A DNA stretch of 64,000 nt, taken from assembly GCA_903862425.1 (NCBI GenBank), contig CAIOYC010000025.1, positions 34,011-98,010 of the forward strand. The letters are read 5' to 3'. The translations under genes and the position numbers were made by a program. This document shows positions 17,126-26,278 of the stretch, in pieces; position 1 is the first letter of the stretch; each line of letters starts with the position of its first letter. The notes below the pieces were generated by a model. That model was not told the DNA's origin. It saw only the letters and a program-made list of their open reading frames with translations, and ran no database searches. The DNA is from an uncultured Caulobacterales bacterium (GTDB taxonomy: Bacteria; Pseudomonadota; Alphaproteobacteria; Caulobacterales; Caulobacteraceae).

Positions 17126-17265
17126 GCGAACTTCTCCGCGTCGTTCTCCCATGGGTTAGAATGAGGTCGAGGCGGTGAACATCCATCTCGCCGCTGTTTG
17201 ACAATCGCATCCCACCCCCGCCGGCCAAGGCGTGGAAAAGCGCCTTCGCGATGGGAGGATAGGTC

Positions 17266-17328
17266 GTGGATCACGGCGCGCACCGCTATCCGGACTCCCC
17301 GGACGGTATGGAAATACCGTCCGATTAG
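17266..17328 (+). CDS. Possible 20-residue micro-ORF
   Basis: A GTG at 17266 with GGGAGGA just upstream opens a 20-codon frame ending at TAG 17326-17328. The peptide is acidic and Pro/Asp-rich (HRYPDSPDGMEIPSD at the end). The frame runs through the perfect hairpin at 17301-17322, so it could be a leader peptide or simply chance. No homologue is known to me. Confidence 0.2.
   Translation: MDHGAHRYPDSPDGMEIPSD
17301..17322. promoter_or_regulatory. Perfect 9-bp hairpin with GGAA tetraloop
   Basis: GGACGGTAT is followed by GGAA and then its exact reverse complement ATACCGTCC. GGAA belongs to the stable GNRA tetraloop class, so the plus-strand RNA would form a robust hairpin. No T-tract follows, which argues against a simple terminator. 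A structured RNA or a protein-binding hairpin is possible. Confidence 0.5.
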
Positions 17329-17365
17329 GCAAGCCTTTGGCGGAAAAGACGAATTCGGAGATATC

Positions 17366-17407
17366 CGGACTCTGCGGACTCTTTGACAGTGTGCCGGACT
17401 CTACAAC
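17366..17407 (+). promoter_or_regulatory. Candidate housekeeping promoter with overlapping GANTC sites
   Basis: TTGACAG (17383-17389) and TCTACAAC (17400-17407) are separated by 10 bases. This fits the Caulobacter consensus TTGACGS-N10-14-GCTANAWC at nearly every position. CGGACTC repeats start at 17366, 17375 and 17395; each contains GACTC. The last one fills the spacer and abuts the -10 box. A fourth copy lies at 17291, and the 11-mer TATCCGGACTC is exactly repeated at 17287 and 17362. A transcript would run antisense into the cupin gene. Confidence 0.45.
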
Positions 17408-17499
17408 GTTACAGGATCGGACGTGGCCGTAAGGCGCAACTTGCGCCAGAAAGTTCCGTATCTCGGCGCGCGCCCCCGGCGGGGAAGGTCGAGGATAAT

Positions 17500-17961
17500 T
17501 CAGCGCCGGCGAACGGGATAAGGCGTTCCGTCACGGCGCTTGTAGCCCGCCGCGTCGGCGACCATGTCGATGTCCGAATAGGTGCAGATATCGGCTTCGG
17601 AACTGTTCCCCACCTCCAGCAATACCGCATCCTTGTCCGTGCGGTTGATCATGTGGTGGCCGTTGGTCTCGCCCGCCTTGAAGGCGGCGCAGTCGCCCGC
17701 GCGCAACACCTCTTCCCCGGCATCGGTGACCATCACCACCTCGCCTTCGAGCACCATCACGAACTCGTCCTCGTGGCTGTGCCAGTGGCGCTGGCCTGAC
17801 CAGGCGCCGGGGTGCAGGGTCAGTCGGTTGACCCCGAAGGCGGTCAATCCCGCCGCCAGGCCGAGCCGATGGCGGAGCTTGTTCATGCCCGTCTCGTGGA
17901 AAGGCGCCGGATAGCCCGATCCGCGCCGAACCTCGCACCCCTCGATGTCGATCTTGCCCAT
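17500..17961 (-). CDS. Metal-binding cupin protein
   Basis: 153-residue single-domain cupin. Cupin motif 1 is seen as H59-W-H61-S-H63 followed by EDEFVMVLEGE, and motif 2 as KAGETNGHHMIN (residues 95-106). The His/Glu set should bind one metal ion in the barrel. Sugar isomerases, dioxygenases and storage-type proteins share this fold, so the reaction is open. A strong AGGAGGTG ribosome binding site precedes the ATG at 17961. The frame stays open to 18711 but there it is only the shadow of dapE, which is divergent. Confidence 0.8.
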   Translation of the reverse strand: MGKIDIEGCEVRRGSGYPAPFHETGMNKLRHRLGLAAGLTAFGVNRLTLHPGAWSGQRHWHSHEDEFVMVLEGEVVMVTDAGEEVLRAGDCAAFKAGETNGHHMINRTDKDAVLLEVGNSSEADICTYSDIDMVADAAGYKRRDGTPYPVRRR

Positions 17962-18009
17962 GCGCACCTCCTGTTTGCCAGTCTTATGGCGCGAGCCTAA
18001 ACCGGCGTT

Positions 18010-19212
18010 ATGGCCGACAATAGCTTGAGCGAAACCCTCCATGTCAGCAGCCCCGATCCGGTGGAGCTGGAGCCTGTCGCTCTGGCCCAGGCGCTGATCC
18101 GCCGCCCGTCCGTCACCCCCGCCGATGCGGGGGCCATGGCGGTGCTCGAAGAGGCGCTGACCGGGCTCGGTTTCCGGTGCCGGCGCATGCGGTTCGGCGA
18201 GATCGAGAACCTCTACGCCCGCTATGGGACCGCGGCGCCCAACCTGTGCTTCGCCGGCCATACCGATGTGGTGCCGGTGGGCGACGAGGCGGCGTGGACC
18301 TCCGGGCCTTTCGCCGGAGATATCCGGGAAGGCGTGCTGCACGGCCGGGGCGCGGTCGATATGAAGGGCGCTGTGGCCGCCTTCGCCGCCGCCGCCGCTC
18401 GGGCGATCAGAGCGGGCGAGGTGAAGGGTTCGCTGTCCTTCCTGATCACCGGCGACGAGGAGGGCGTGGCGACCGATGGCACGGTCAAGGTGGTCGAGGC
18501 GCTGCTGGCCGAAGGCGAGGGCGTGGATCACTGCGTGGTGGGCGAGCCCTCCTCCTCCGCGCGGCTCGGCGACATGATCAAGGTCGGGCGTCGCGGTAGT
18601 CTGAACGCCTGGATCACGGTGGAGGGGGTGCAGGGCCACGTGGCCTATCCCCAGCGCGCCGCCAACCCGATCCCGGTGCTGGTCGCTCTCCTCGACAAGC
18701 TCTCTACCCACGCGCTAGACGCGGGCTATCCCGAGTTCCAGCCCTCCAACCTGGAGGTGGTCGACCTCACCGTCGGCAACCCGGCCACCAACGTCATTCC
18801 GGCGCGGGCGGAGGCGCGGCTCAATATCCGCTTCAACCCCAACCACACCGGCCAGGACCTGGTCGACTGGCTGACCGCCGAGTGCGCCACCGCCGAGGCC
18901 GGGTTCGGCAAGGGCAGGGTGCGGCTGAAGACCTCCGTCTCCGGCGAGGCCTTCTACACCGCGCCGGGCGCCTTCGTGGAGGTGGTCGCCGGTGCCGTGC
19001 AGGCGGCGACCGGGCAGACGCCCGAGCTCTCCACCTCCGGCGGCACCTCCGACGCCCGCTTCATCCGCGCCCTGTGCCCCGTGGTCGAGTTCGGCCTCGT
19101 CGGGACAACCATGCACAAGGTCGACGAGTGCGCGCCCGTCGCCGAGATCAAAGCCCTCACCGACGCCTATGCCGAAATCATCCGCCGCTACTTCGCGGCG
19201 TTCTCCGGGTAG
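18010..19212 (+). CDS. dapE: Succinyl-diaminopimelate desuccinylase
   Basis: 400-residue M20 metallopeptidase-fold enzyme of the lysine/diaminopimelate pathway. It removes succinate from N-succinyl-LL-diaminopimelate. The metal-binding signatures are [12 protein letters not shown] and [14 protein letters not shown], and the catalytic Glu pair is in ITGDEEG. The end ([14 protein letters not shown]) is also typical. The ATG at 18010 gives about 20 residues more than a standard DapE; a later start is possible. Its last 25 bases overlap truA on the other strand. Confidence 0.93.
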   Translation: MADNSLSETLHVSSPDPVELEPVALAQALIRRPSVTPADAGAMAVLEEALTGLGFRCRRMRFGEIENLYARYGTAAPNLCFAGHTDVVPVGDEAAWTSGPFAGDIREGVLHGRGAVDMKGAVAAFAAAAARAIRAGEVKGSLSFLITGDEEGVATDGTVKVVEALLAEGEGVDHCVVGEPSSSARLGDMIKVGRRGSLNAWITVEGVQGHVAYPQRAANPIPVLVALLDKLSTHALDAGYPEFQPSNLEVVDLTVGNPATNVIPARAEARLNIRFNPNHTGQDLVDWLTAECATAEAGFGKGRVRLKTSVSGEAFYTAPGAFVEVVAGAVQAATGQTPELSTSGGTSDARFIRALCPVVEFGLVGTTMHKVDECAPVAEIKALTDAYAEIIRRYFAAFSG

Positions 19213-19943
19213 TCCACCCCCGTCAGATAAAGCCCATGCGCGGGGGCGACCTGGCCGCAGCGGGTGCGGTCGGCGGCGGCGAGGGCGGCGGCGAGGTCAT
19301 CGGCGCTCCACCGGCCCGCGCCCACCTCGGCCAGCGACCCGGCCATGGAGCGCACCTGCCGGTGAAGGAAGGAGCGGGCGGCGAACTCCAGGTGGATCTC
19401 CTGTCCCACCCGACGCGCCCTCGCCACGTCGAGCGTGCGCAGGGGCGACTTGGCCTGGCACTGGGCGTCGCGGAAGGTGGTGAAGTCGTGCAGGCCGAGC
19501 AGGCGCTGGGCGGCATCGTCCATGGCCCCCACGTCGAGGCTGTTCTTGATCCACCACACCCTGCCCCGCTCCAGCGCCGCGGGCGGACGCCGGTCCAGGA
19601 TGCGGTAGAGATAGCGCCGCCCCGTGGCCGAGAAGCGGGCGTGCCAGTCTTCCGACACCTCTTGCGCCGCCAGCACCACCACCGGATCGGGGACGAGGTG
19701 AGCATTGAGGGCGTCCCGCACCACGTCTGGCTTCCACGCCTTGCCAAGGTCGATATGCGCCACTTGGCCGGTGGCGTGCACCCCCGTATCCGTGCGCCCC
19801 GCCACGTGCACGCGCACAGCCTCGCCGCAAAAGCCCAGCACCGCCCGCTCCAGCGTCCCCTGTACCGACGGCTGGTCCGCCTGGGCCTGAAAACCGTTGA
19901 AAGGGCCGCCGTCGTATTCGATCAGGAGCTTGTAGCGGGGCAT
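19188..19943 (-). CDS. truA: tRNA pseudouridine synthase A
   Basis: 251-residue enzyme that isomerises uridines 38-40 in the anticodon stem of tRNAs. The catalytic Asp is in [10 protein letters not shown]. The [15 protein letters not shown] segment and the opening [16 protein letters not shown] are diagnostic. The start ATG shares one base with the fmt stop codon, so the two are translationally coupled. The 3' end overlaps dapE tail to tail. Confidence 0.96.
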   Translation of the reverse strand: MPRYKLLIEYDGGPFNGFQAQADQPSVQGTLERAVLGFCGEAVRVHVAGRTDTGVHATGQVAHIDLGKAWKPDVVRDALNAHLVPDPVVVLAAQEVSEDWHARFSATGRRYLYRILDRRPPAALERGRVWWIKNSLDVGAMDDAAQRLLGLHDFTTFRDAQCQAKSPLRTLDVARARRVGQEIHLEFAARSFLHRQVRSMAGSLAEVGAGRWSADDLAAALAAADRTRCGQVAPAHGLYLTGVDYPENAAK

Positions 19944-20875
19944 CAGGTGAGGCGGTCGCTGATAGCCTGGCCGCGCAGGAAGTCCTCGGCGTCCTGAGCC
20001 TTGCGGCCCTCGGCCTGGACCCGCAGCAGGCGCACCGCGCCCTCGCCGCACGCCACGAGCAGCCGGTCGTCCAGCACCTCGCCCGGCGCGGCATGCCCCG
20101 CTTCCGGCCCCAGGCCGACGCGCGAAAGCAGCGCCTTCAGCCTGAGCGGTCCCTTGGGCGTCTCGACCATGCACCAGGCGCCGGGAAAGGGCGAAAGGCC
20201 GCGAATCTGGCGGTCCACTTCGGCGGCGGGGCGGGTCCAGTCGATCCGCGCCTCGGCGGCCTTGATCTTCTTGGCGTAGGTGGCGCCCTCCGCCGCCTGC
20301 GGCGTCTCCACCGCGCGGCCCGCCTCGATCTCGACGAGGGCGGCGGGGAGTAGCTCCACCCCCGCCAGCATCAGCTTGTCGCTGAGCGAGCCGGCGGTGT
20401 CCTCCGCCTCGATGGGCACGCGGGCGGTCATCAGGACCGGGCCTTCGTCCAGCCCCTCGCTCATGCGCATGACCTGCACCCCGGTCTCGCGGTCGCCGGC
20501 CATGAGGGCGCGCTGGATCGGCGCCGCGCCCCGCCACCGCGGCAGGAGCGAGGCGTGGACGTTGAAGGCGCCGAGCCGGGGCGCTTCCAGCACCTCGCGC
20601 AGCAGGATCTGGCCATAGGCCACCACCACGGCCGCATCGAGCTCCAGCGCCTGGAACGCGGCGATGACGGCCGGGTCCTTCATTGAGACGGGGGTGCGCA
20701 CGAGAAGGCTCAGCCGCTCCGCCTCGGCCTGGACCGGGCTCGGCTGCAGGGTCTGGCCCCGGCCACGCGCCGCGGGGGGCTGGGCATAGACGGCGGCGAT
20801 CTCGTGCCCGGCCGCGTGCACGGCGGTCAGCAGCCGGGCGGCGAAAGCCGGGGTTCCCATGAAGGCGATACGCAT
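19943..20875 (-). CDS. fmt: Methionyl-tRNA formyltransferase
   Basis: 310-residue enzyme that formylates initiator Met-tRNA using 10-formyl-tetrahydrofolate. The N-terminal Rossmann-like part opens with [12 protein letters not shown]. The catalytic segment [17 protein letters not shown] has the conserved Asn and His, and the C-terminal OB-like domain begins near residue 205. Its usual partner def is not beside it here; truA follows instead. Confidence 0.96.
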   Translation of the reverse strand: MRIAFMGTPAFAARLLTAVHAAGHEIAAVYAQPPAARGRGQTLQPSPVQAEAERLSLLVRTPVSMKDPAVIAAFQALELDAAVVVAYGQILLREVLEAPRLGAFNVHASLLPRWRGAAPIQRALMAGDRETGVQVMRMSEGLDEGPVLMTARVPIEAEDTAGSLSDKLMLAGVELLPAALVEIEAGRAVETPQAAEGATYAKKIKAAEARIDWTRPAAEVDRQIRGLSPFPGAWCMVETPKGPLRLKALLSRVGLGPEAGHAAPGEVLDDRLLVACGEGAVRLLRVQAEGRKAQDAEDFLRGQAISDRLT

Positions 20876-20922
20876 TGAGCGGTGTTAGCCGACGCGGGCC
20901 AAGGCGTCACCCTGTGGAGACC

Positions 20923-21624
20923 TCAGGCGGCCCAGTAGACCTCCACCGGCGTCTTGTCCTGGTAGAGGATCGTTCGGACCGGCAGTTCCTCCACCGGACC
21001 GGGCCGCAGGGCCGCATCATAGAGGGCGCGCTTGGCCTCGCCGAAGAACATGAGCCGCACGGCCCTGGCTTGCAGCAAGGCGGGCAGGGTCAGGGTCAGC
21101 CGATGCGGGGTCATGGCGCCGTTGGGCGCGTAGATCGAGACAAAGGTCGCGGGGCCATGCGGATCGACGGCGGCGTCGAAACCCCGCGAACCCTTGAAGA
21201 AGGCGGCGGTATGCCCGTCTTCGCCGATGCCGAGCAGGGCGACGTCCGCCGGCGGCAAGGTGTCGAACAGGGCGCGCAGGCGCGGCAGGGCGGCCTCGGG
21301 CGTCGGCTCGGCGCCGTAGAGGGGCTCGAACCGCGCCGCCGCGCCCGGCCCCTGCAGCAAGGTGCGGCGTATCATGCCGTCGTTTGAGCCGTCCTGATCC
21401 TCGGGCAGCCAGCGCGCATCCGATGGGAGGACCGTGATGCGCGCCCAGGGCAGCGAGCGGGCCGCCAGCGTCTCGTAGAAGGGGATCACCGCCACCCCCC
21501 CAGTGGCGAGGAGCAGAGCCTCCCCCCGCGCCGCCACAGCTTCGATAAGCAGTTCCGCCACGTCGTCGGCCAGAGCTGCGAACATGGCGTCGCGGGTCGG
21601 GAAGGCCTGGAAGCTTAGGGTCAT
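20923..21624 (-). CDS. pgl: 6-phosphogluconolactonase
   Basis: 233-residue cytoplasmic enzyme hydrolysing 6-phosphogluconolactone, the second step of the pentose phosphate and Entner-Doudoroff routes. The DevB-type signatures are LATGGVAVIPFYETLA, ITVLPSDARWLPEDQDGSN and LLGIGEDGHTAAFF. The ATG at 21624 is preferred over one nine codons upstream because it gives the standard N-terminus. It is the last gene of an operon-like series behind a beta-helix protein (5-base gap). zwf and edd, the usual neighbours, are absent. Confidence 0.92.
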   Translation of the reverse strand: MTLSFQAFPTRDAMFAALADDVAELLIEAVAARGEALLLATGGVAVIPFYETLAARSLPWARITVLPSDARWLPEDQDGSNDGMIRRTLLQGPGAAARFEPLYGAEPTPEAALPRLRALFDTLPPADVALLGIGEDGHTAAFFKGSRGFDAAVDPHGPATFVSIYAPNGAMTPHRLTLTLPALLQARAVRLMFFGEAKRALYDAALRPGPVEELPVRTILYQDKTPVEVYWAA

Positions 21625-21629
21625 AGTCC

Positions 21630-23159
21630 CTAGTAGCCGCTCCAGCCCCATTGGCGGAAGGCGCCGTGGTCATGGTGGAGCGACCAGCCCGGCGCCTCGC
21701 GGCGACCGTGGCAGGACCAGCCATCGCGGCGGCCCCAACCGCCGCAGCCATCGGCATAGACCGAGACGTCGCGGGCGATGATGGTCGCGCCGGGATCGGT
21801 TCCGAAGGGCTCCCGCAGCACGCTCGTCACATAGCCGCCGGTGATCTCGCCACGCCCGGAATAGGCGTAGACCCCGTACTCGGTCGCGTCGATCGCCGTG
21901 CCGCGCATGGTGAGCACCGCGCCGTCGATGGCGATGCCCATGCGGCTTTCGTCGATGCGCGAACGCTCCACCTCGATCTTCAGGCCCGGCTCGAACAGCA
22001 TGCCGGTGCGGAAACCGCCTACATAGGAGTTCTCGATCCGGAAGGCGCAGTCGCCAGCCCGGCCGCGCCGTCCGATGATGCCGCTCATCGGCCCGCCGCT
22101 GTTGGGGCCGCCCGGCGTCGAGGTGATGGAGACCCGGCTCAGCGAGATAGTCTGGCCCACGCCCGGCCGCACATCCAGCCCGGTGGAGGCGGTGTTGATC
22201 CCCACATTGCGCAGGCCGAGGGTGGCGTCTTCCGACCAGATCGCCGCGTCGTATCCGGCGCTGTCGATCTCCGTGTCGTTCAGCACGAGGCGCCCGCCCT
22301 GGATATAGAGGGCCGAGCTTTCGCCGGTGTAGTGGACGGTCGTGCGCACCAAGGCCACGGCCGAGGAGAAGGTCTGGATACAGGCCGAGCGGTGGCCTTC
22401 CGGCGACTCGATGATCAGGTCGCGGAACTCCACCCCGCCACGCGGACCGGCGTCGACCACAGCGCAGGGCGAGCCCGGCGCCGCCAGGATCACGGCGGGG
22501 CCGGCGTCGGCCTCGCTCGGGAAGGCGGAGGGCGGATCGCCCTGGATGATCACCGGCTTGGAGATCTGCAGCGTGCCGGTGCAGGCGGGACCCTTGCCCT
22601 TCAGGTGGATCGTGCCCCCGTCGGCGACCTCGTAGAGCGCCTCGCTGAGGCGGCCCGGTCGGTCGGCGCGGCAGTCGATGGTGATGTGCTCTCGCCCGCC
22701 GCGCTCGTAGCCGCCCGCGATATAGGCCCCGGAAGGCAGGCTATAGGGGTCGCCGCCGCCCGCCCAGGCCGGCGAGTAGCCGCCGGTTCCAGCACAATAA
22801 CCGCTGCGCGGATCGCAGTTGGAATAGGTCTGGCCCGAATATTGACCTGGGTACTGGCCGAGATAGCCGCCGCCTTGGCAATACGGATCGCTCGGGTCGC
22901 AGTAGCCGCCTTGGTTGTAACCGCCGTCGCCGCGCCAGTAGAAGTCGCGATAGCGGCTCCAACTCGGGCGGGCATAGCCGTAATGGCGCGGCTCGATCAG
23001 CTCGCGGAAATGCGGCTTCAGCTGGGCGTCCAGCTTGGCGGTCGGCCAGGCGGCGTTGGGCGTGGAGCTCGGATAGGCCAGAGCCGGCCCGGCGAACAGC
23101 AGGACCAGGGCGGTCAGCAGGCTCGCGACGGCGGCGATCGGAGATGGGGAGCGAACCAC
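21630..23159 (-). CDS. Exported right-handed beta-helix protein
   Basis: 509-residue secreted protein. A signal peptide (1-28, GPALA end) is followed by a Tyr/Gly/Gln-rich low-complexity region (about 75-145, with paired Cys in CDPSDPYC and CDPRSGYC). From residue about 170 a parallel beta-helix reads as repeated turns (GTIHLKGKG, KPVIIQGD, GVEFRDLIIESP, LVLNDTEIDSA, LTMRGTAIDA). Beta-helices usually bind or cleave polysaccharides, but no catalytic triad is evident. The GTG start at 23159 follows GAGG and lies 5 bases after the stop of the SEL1 protein. Confidence 0.75.
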   Translation of the reverse strand: MVRSPSPIAAVASLLTALVLLFAGPALAYPSSTPNAAWPTAKLDAQLKPHFRELIEPRHYGYARPSWSRYRDFYWRGDGGYNQGGYCDPSDPYCQGGGYLGQYPGQYSGQTYSNCDPRSGYCAGTGGYSPAWAGGGDPYSLPSGAYIAGGYERGGREHITIDCRADRPGRLSEALYEVADGGTIHLKGKGPACTGTLQISKPVIIQGDPPSAFPSEADAGPAVILAAPGSPCAVVDAGPRGGVEFRDLIIESPEGHRSACIQTFSSAVALVRTTVHYTGESSALYIQGGRLVLNDTEIDSAGYDAAIWSEDATLGLRNVGINTASTGLDVRPGVGQTISLSRVSITSTPGGPNSGGPMSGIIGRRGRAGDCAFRIENSYVGGFRTGMLFEPGLKIEVERSRIDESRMGIAIDGAVLTMRGTAIDATEYGVYAYSGRGEITGGYVTSVLREPFGTDPGATIIARDVSVYADGCGGWGRRDGWSCHGRREAPGWSLHHDHGAFRQWGWSGY

Positions 23160-23164
23160 GGCGG

Positions 23165-24856
23165 CTACCTCGAATAAGGCGCCGGCGCATAGCCGGGCGA
23201 CGGGCTGCTGTAAGGCGGGGGGCCATAGGCGGCCGGGGCGATATAACCACCCTGACCCTGGCCAAGGGGCGGTCCCTGGATCGGAGGACCATAGGCGCCG
23301 GGCGGCTGCGTGCCCGGCGGGCCGTAGGGAGGCGAGCGATAGATGGGGCCGATCACGCCCGGCGGCGGACCGCCATAGCCGGCGCGGCCGAAGCGATTCA
23401 TCCGCTGCAGGATGCCCATCAGCTTGTCGGCCGAGGGGTGGAAGCCGGAGAGAGCGGAATCGATCTGATAGACCACCGACTTGGCCTTGTCCTGGTCGGC
23501 CACGCCCTGCAGGCCCTGGGAGAAGAACTGAGACATGGCGAACTTGGCCTCGCCGCTGCCCTGCTTGTCGGCCTCGGCGAACCAGTGGAAGGCGCGGGCA
23601 TAGTCGGTCTGCACGCCGATGCCCTCGGCATACATGACCGCCAGGGTCAGCTGTGACTTGGAGGAGCCATTGGTCGCGGCGTACTGGATGGCGCGCACCT
23701 TTTCGGTGGCGGTGAAATAGCCGGTCTGCGGCCGACCCAGCATGGCCTGCAGCGTGCGCACCGAGTCGTGGGTGACCACCTCCTCGTCGCAGATCTTGGG
23801 GATGATCTTCAGGTAGACGAGCGCGTCGGCGACGCGGCTGAAGGGCAGCTCGCGGATCCGCGCCAGTGCCAGGTCGGCGGCTTCGCTGGTGGGCTTGGAT
23901 TCGTCCGAATGGGGCACGCCTGAGGCCGGCGCCTCGGGCGGATAGAACTCGAACGGCGGGGTCCAGCGGTCGGCCTTGGCCTGCACGAAGTTGGCGTAGT
24001 CGGCCCGGTTGGCGCCGCGCTCGAAGTCCTTCAGCAGCACATAGGCGCCGACGTCGCCGGTCTGCGCGGCCAGATAATTGTAGATGTAGGCGTCCACGTC
24101 GTTGCGCTGGAACATGCCCAGCGTCGCCGGCGCGCCCGCGCGGTCGGCTACCGGCCCACGCGCCCACAGGCCCTGGCCATTGTCGAGCGGCTCGCCGAAG
24201 GGTCCGAAGGACAGGTCATGCAGCCGCGCCAGAGTGCGGAAACCATCCGCCCCCATGGTCGACAGCACATAGATCATCCGGTCGCGCACCTGGTCGCGCT
24301 CGTCGGTGGACATGCGCGAAAGGAGGCGGTCAAGGTTGTGATAGGCCTCGCCCCGCTCCCAGGCGCGGCAATCGTCGAAGTGAGCCACGGCGGCCAGGCG
24401 GTCGGTCCACTGGCCCTGAGCGTGGCTGGCGATGGGGGCGTAACCGCTCTCGTTGGACAGAGCCATGCCGTACCAGACGGCGGCCTCCACCGGATCGGTC
24501 AGGTTCTTGTCGGTGGACTTGCCGCCCTCGTAGCGGCGGGCCAGCTCCAGCTGGGCGAAAAAGTCGCCGCGGAAGGCGCGCTCACGCATGGCCCGCACCT
24601 CGATCTGCTGGGCGCCGAACTGGGGCGCCTCGCCGGGGACAGAATAGTTGGGGCGCGGACAGGCGCCGCCGATCAGACGGTTGTGCCGCCACCACCAACC
24701 GCCGTCGTCACAGCTCATCAGGGGGCCGGCGATGGCCAGGACGCCTGCGGTCACCAGCAAGGCGCGCCCCGGCCCGGCGGCGGGCAGACGCACCCAGCGC
24801 AAATGCTCAAGAACGCTGGCGAAACCCATCAGACCCCCGGCGCCGTTCTTAACCAT
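23165..24856 (-). CDS. SEL1/TPR-repeat envelope protein with Pro-rich tail
   Basis: 563 residues. The N-terminus has one membrane-spanning or signal segment (about residues 30-48) ending near a Cys (GPLMSC). Helical repeats of the SEL1 type follow: AQLELARRYEGG, DPVEAAVWYGMAL, then SQLTLAVMYAEGIGVQTDYARAFHWF. A stretch with a peptidoglycan-binding look (DSVRTLQAMLGRPQTGYFT) lies in the middle. The last 75 residues are Gly/Pro/Tyr-rich and disordered (GPPYGPPG type). It heads an operon with the beta-helix protein and pgl. A scaffold role at the cell envelope is a guess. Confidence 0.7.
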   Translation of the reverse strand: MVKNGAGGLMGFASVLEHLRWVRLPAAGPGRALLVTAGVLAIAGPLMSCDDGGWWWRHNRLIGGACPRPNYSVPGEAPQFGAQQIEVRAMRERAFRGDFFAQLELARRYEGGKSTDKNLTDPVEAAVWYGMALSNESGYAPIASHAQGQWTDRLAAVAHFDDCRAWERGEAYHNLDRLLSRMSTDERDQVRDRMIYVLSTMGADGFRTLARLHDLSFGPFGEPLDNGQGLWARGPVADRAGAPATLGMFQRNDVDAYIYNYLAAQTGDVGAYVLLKDFERGANRADYANFVQAKADRWTPPFEFYPPEAPASGVPHSDESKPTSEAADLALARIRELPFSRVADALVYLKIIPKICDEEVVTHDSVRTLQAMLGRPQTGYFTATEKVRAIQYAATNGSSKSQLTLAVMYAEGIGVQTDYARAFHWFAEADKQGSGEAKFAMSQFFSQGLQGVADQDKAKSVVYQIDSALSGFHPSADKLMGILQRMNRFGRAGYGGPPPGVIGPIYRSPPYGPPGTQPPGAYGPPIQGPPLGQGQGGYIAPAAYGPPPYSSPSPGYAPAPYSR

Positions 24857-25155
24857 AATGAACGACTGGTTTTTGTCCGGCTGGCCCTGCTTATTGTCAA
24901 GCCGCTTGCCCCCGTGGGGCGAGCGTCAATTTTCGTTGGTGCATACGGCGTTATCGCCAAGCCGTTGTAAGTAAGCTTCTATCGCGCCACGGGGGAATTT
25001 TGGTCGTCGCCCCGATTGGTTAAGAGACATAACGGCTAAGCTTTGAACGCGTCCCAGGTTATTGCGCCATTGGTCTGGGGGAATCAGTTTCGGATGCAAG
25101 GGTGGCTCATGGCGCCCGGCAGCATTACATGGGCGGCGGGACGGCAGGGCAGACA

Positions 25156-26265
25156 ATGACCGACTTCAGGGACGACGCACGCAAGGGCGATGCCAGCGAC
25201 CTCGCGGTTGGCGCGCGGGTGGCGGTCATGGTGCTGGCGGCCATCGCACTGGGCTTCACCCTCTATGCCCTGCGAACCCTGCTGACGCCGCTGGCCCTGG
25301 CTGTCTTCCTGCTTCTGATGATCGACGGGCTGGCCCGCGGCCTGACCGAGCGGGTCAGGTGGATCCCCAAGGTCGCCTCCCTGCCGATCGCCATCGTACT
25401 CATCGTCGCCATGTTCGCCGGAGCCATCTGGGCCACCGCCGACAACGCTGCTCACTTCGCCCATCAGGCCGGGGCCTATTCCGACCGGCTCAACAACCTG
25501 ATCGGCATGGCGGCGGGCAAGGCGGGGGTGGACGCGCCTCCCACGGTGGACGACCTGATGGCCGACGCCAGCCCGGCCAAGCTGGTGGGCATCATTGCCG
25601 GCGGCCTGCGCCGGGGCGGCGAGGAGGCGGTCTTCGTCCTCATCTATCTTGGCTTCCTCATCGCGGCGCGGCGCGGCTTTCCAGACAAGCTGCACTCCCT
25701 GTTCTCCGGCGCTGCCGAGGGGCTTGAGGCGGACCGCCTGCTGGAGCGCATGCGCACCGGGGTGGAAAGCTATATCTGGGGCCAGACGATCATCGCCGGC
25801 ATCATCGCCGTCGCCTCCGCCGCCATCATGGCCGCGCTCGGGCTGGAGCACTGGATCTTCTGGGCCTTCGTCATCTTTCTGGCCAGCTACATCCCGGTGA
25901 TCGGCGGCGCCATCGGGGTGCTGCTGCCGCCCCTGTTCGGTATTCTGCAGTTCAACGACTGGGTCCGTCCGCTGATCATGCTTGGCGGGCTGGAGCTTCT
26001 ACATATCGCCGTGGGCCAGGTACTGCAGCCGCGCCTGCACGGGCGAAACCTTAATCTCGACCCCGTGGTGATCGTGCTGTCCCTGGCGTTCTGGAGCCTG
26101 ATCTGGGGCGTCGCGGGCGCCTTTCTGTCGATCCCGCTGACGGTGATCTCGATGGCGGTGCTCGCCGAGTTCAACTCCACTCGCTGGATCGCCGTCCTTC
26201 TATCCAGCGACGGTCGCCCCTATCCGGAGTCCCCCCGCCATCCGGACCCTGCGGACGCCGCATGA
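25156..26265 (+). CDS. AI-2E/PerM-family membrane transporter
   Basis: 369-residue polytopic membrane protein. Hydrophobic helices cluster at the N-terminus (two or three before residue 95), then a cytoplasmic or periplasmic domain, then four to five helices from residue about 150. The family motif regions PVIGGAIGVLLPPLFGI and SLAFWSLIWGVAGAFLSIPLTV are present. Known members export small molecules (autoinducer-2) or exchange sodium for protons; the substrate here is unknown. In-frame ATGs at 25102 and 25129 are alternative starts. dusB follows 13 bases later, and the two probably share a transcript. Confidence 0.85.
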   Translation: MTDFRDDARKGDASDLAVGARVAVMVLAAIALGFTLYALRTLLTPLALAVFLLLMIDGLARGLTERVRWIPKVASLPIAIVLIVAMFAGAIWATADNAAHFAHQAGAYSDRLNNLIGMAAGKAGVDAPPTVDDLMADASPAKLVGIIAGGLRRGGEEAVFVLIYLGFLIAARRGFPDKLHSLFSGAAEGLEADRLLERMRTGVESYIWGQTIIAGIIAVASAAIMAALGLEHWIFWAFVIFLASYIPVIGGAIGVLLPPLFGILQFNDWVRPLIMLGGLELLHIAVGQVLQPRLHGRNLNLDPVVIVLSLAFWSLIWGVAGAFLSIPLTVISMAVLAEFNSTRWIAVLLSSDGRPYPESPRHPDPADAA

Positions 26266-26278
26266 CGGGGTCGGCGCC

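Larger units (their letters stand above)
17126..17499. other. 374-bp gap: micro-ORF, hairpin, GANTC repeats, promoter candidate
   Basis: No ordinary gene is seen here. The gap holds a possible 20-codon frame (17266-17328), a perfect hairpin (17301-17322), four CGGACTC repeats and a plus-strand promoter candidate (17383-17407), each listed separately. Longer open frames here lack ribosome binding sites and protein-like composition. Confidence 0.6.

Noticed and set aside
17383..17799. 138-codon plus-strand frame over the cupin gene
   Set aside because: It is mostly antisense to the cupin coding region, which has a strong ribosome binding site and full cupin motifs.
21630..24167. 845-codon frame read as one beta-helix giant protein
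   Set aside because: The N-terminal third is the shifted frame of the SEL1 protein; the signal peptide and ribosome binding site place the start at 23159.
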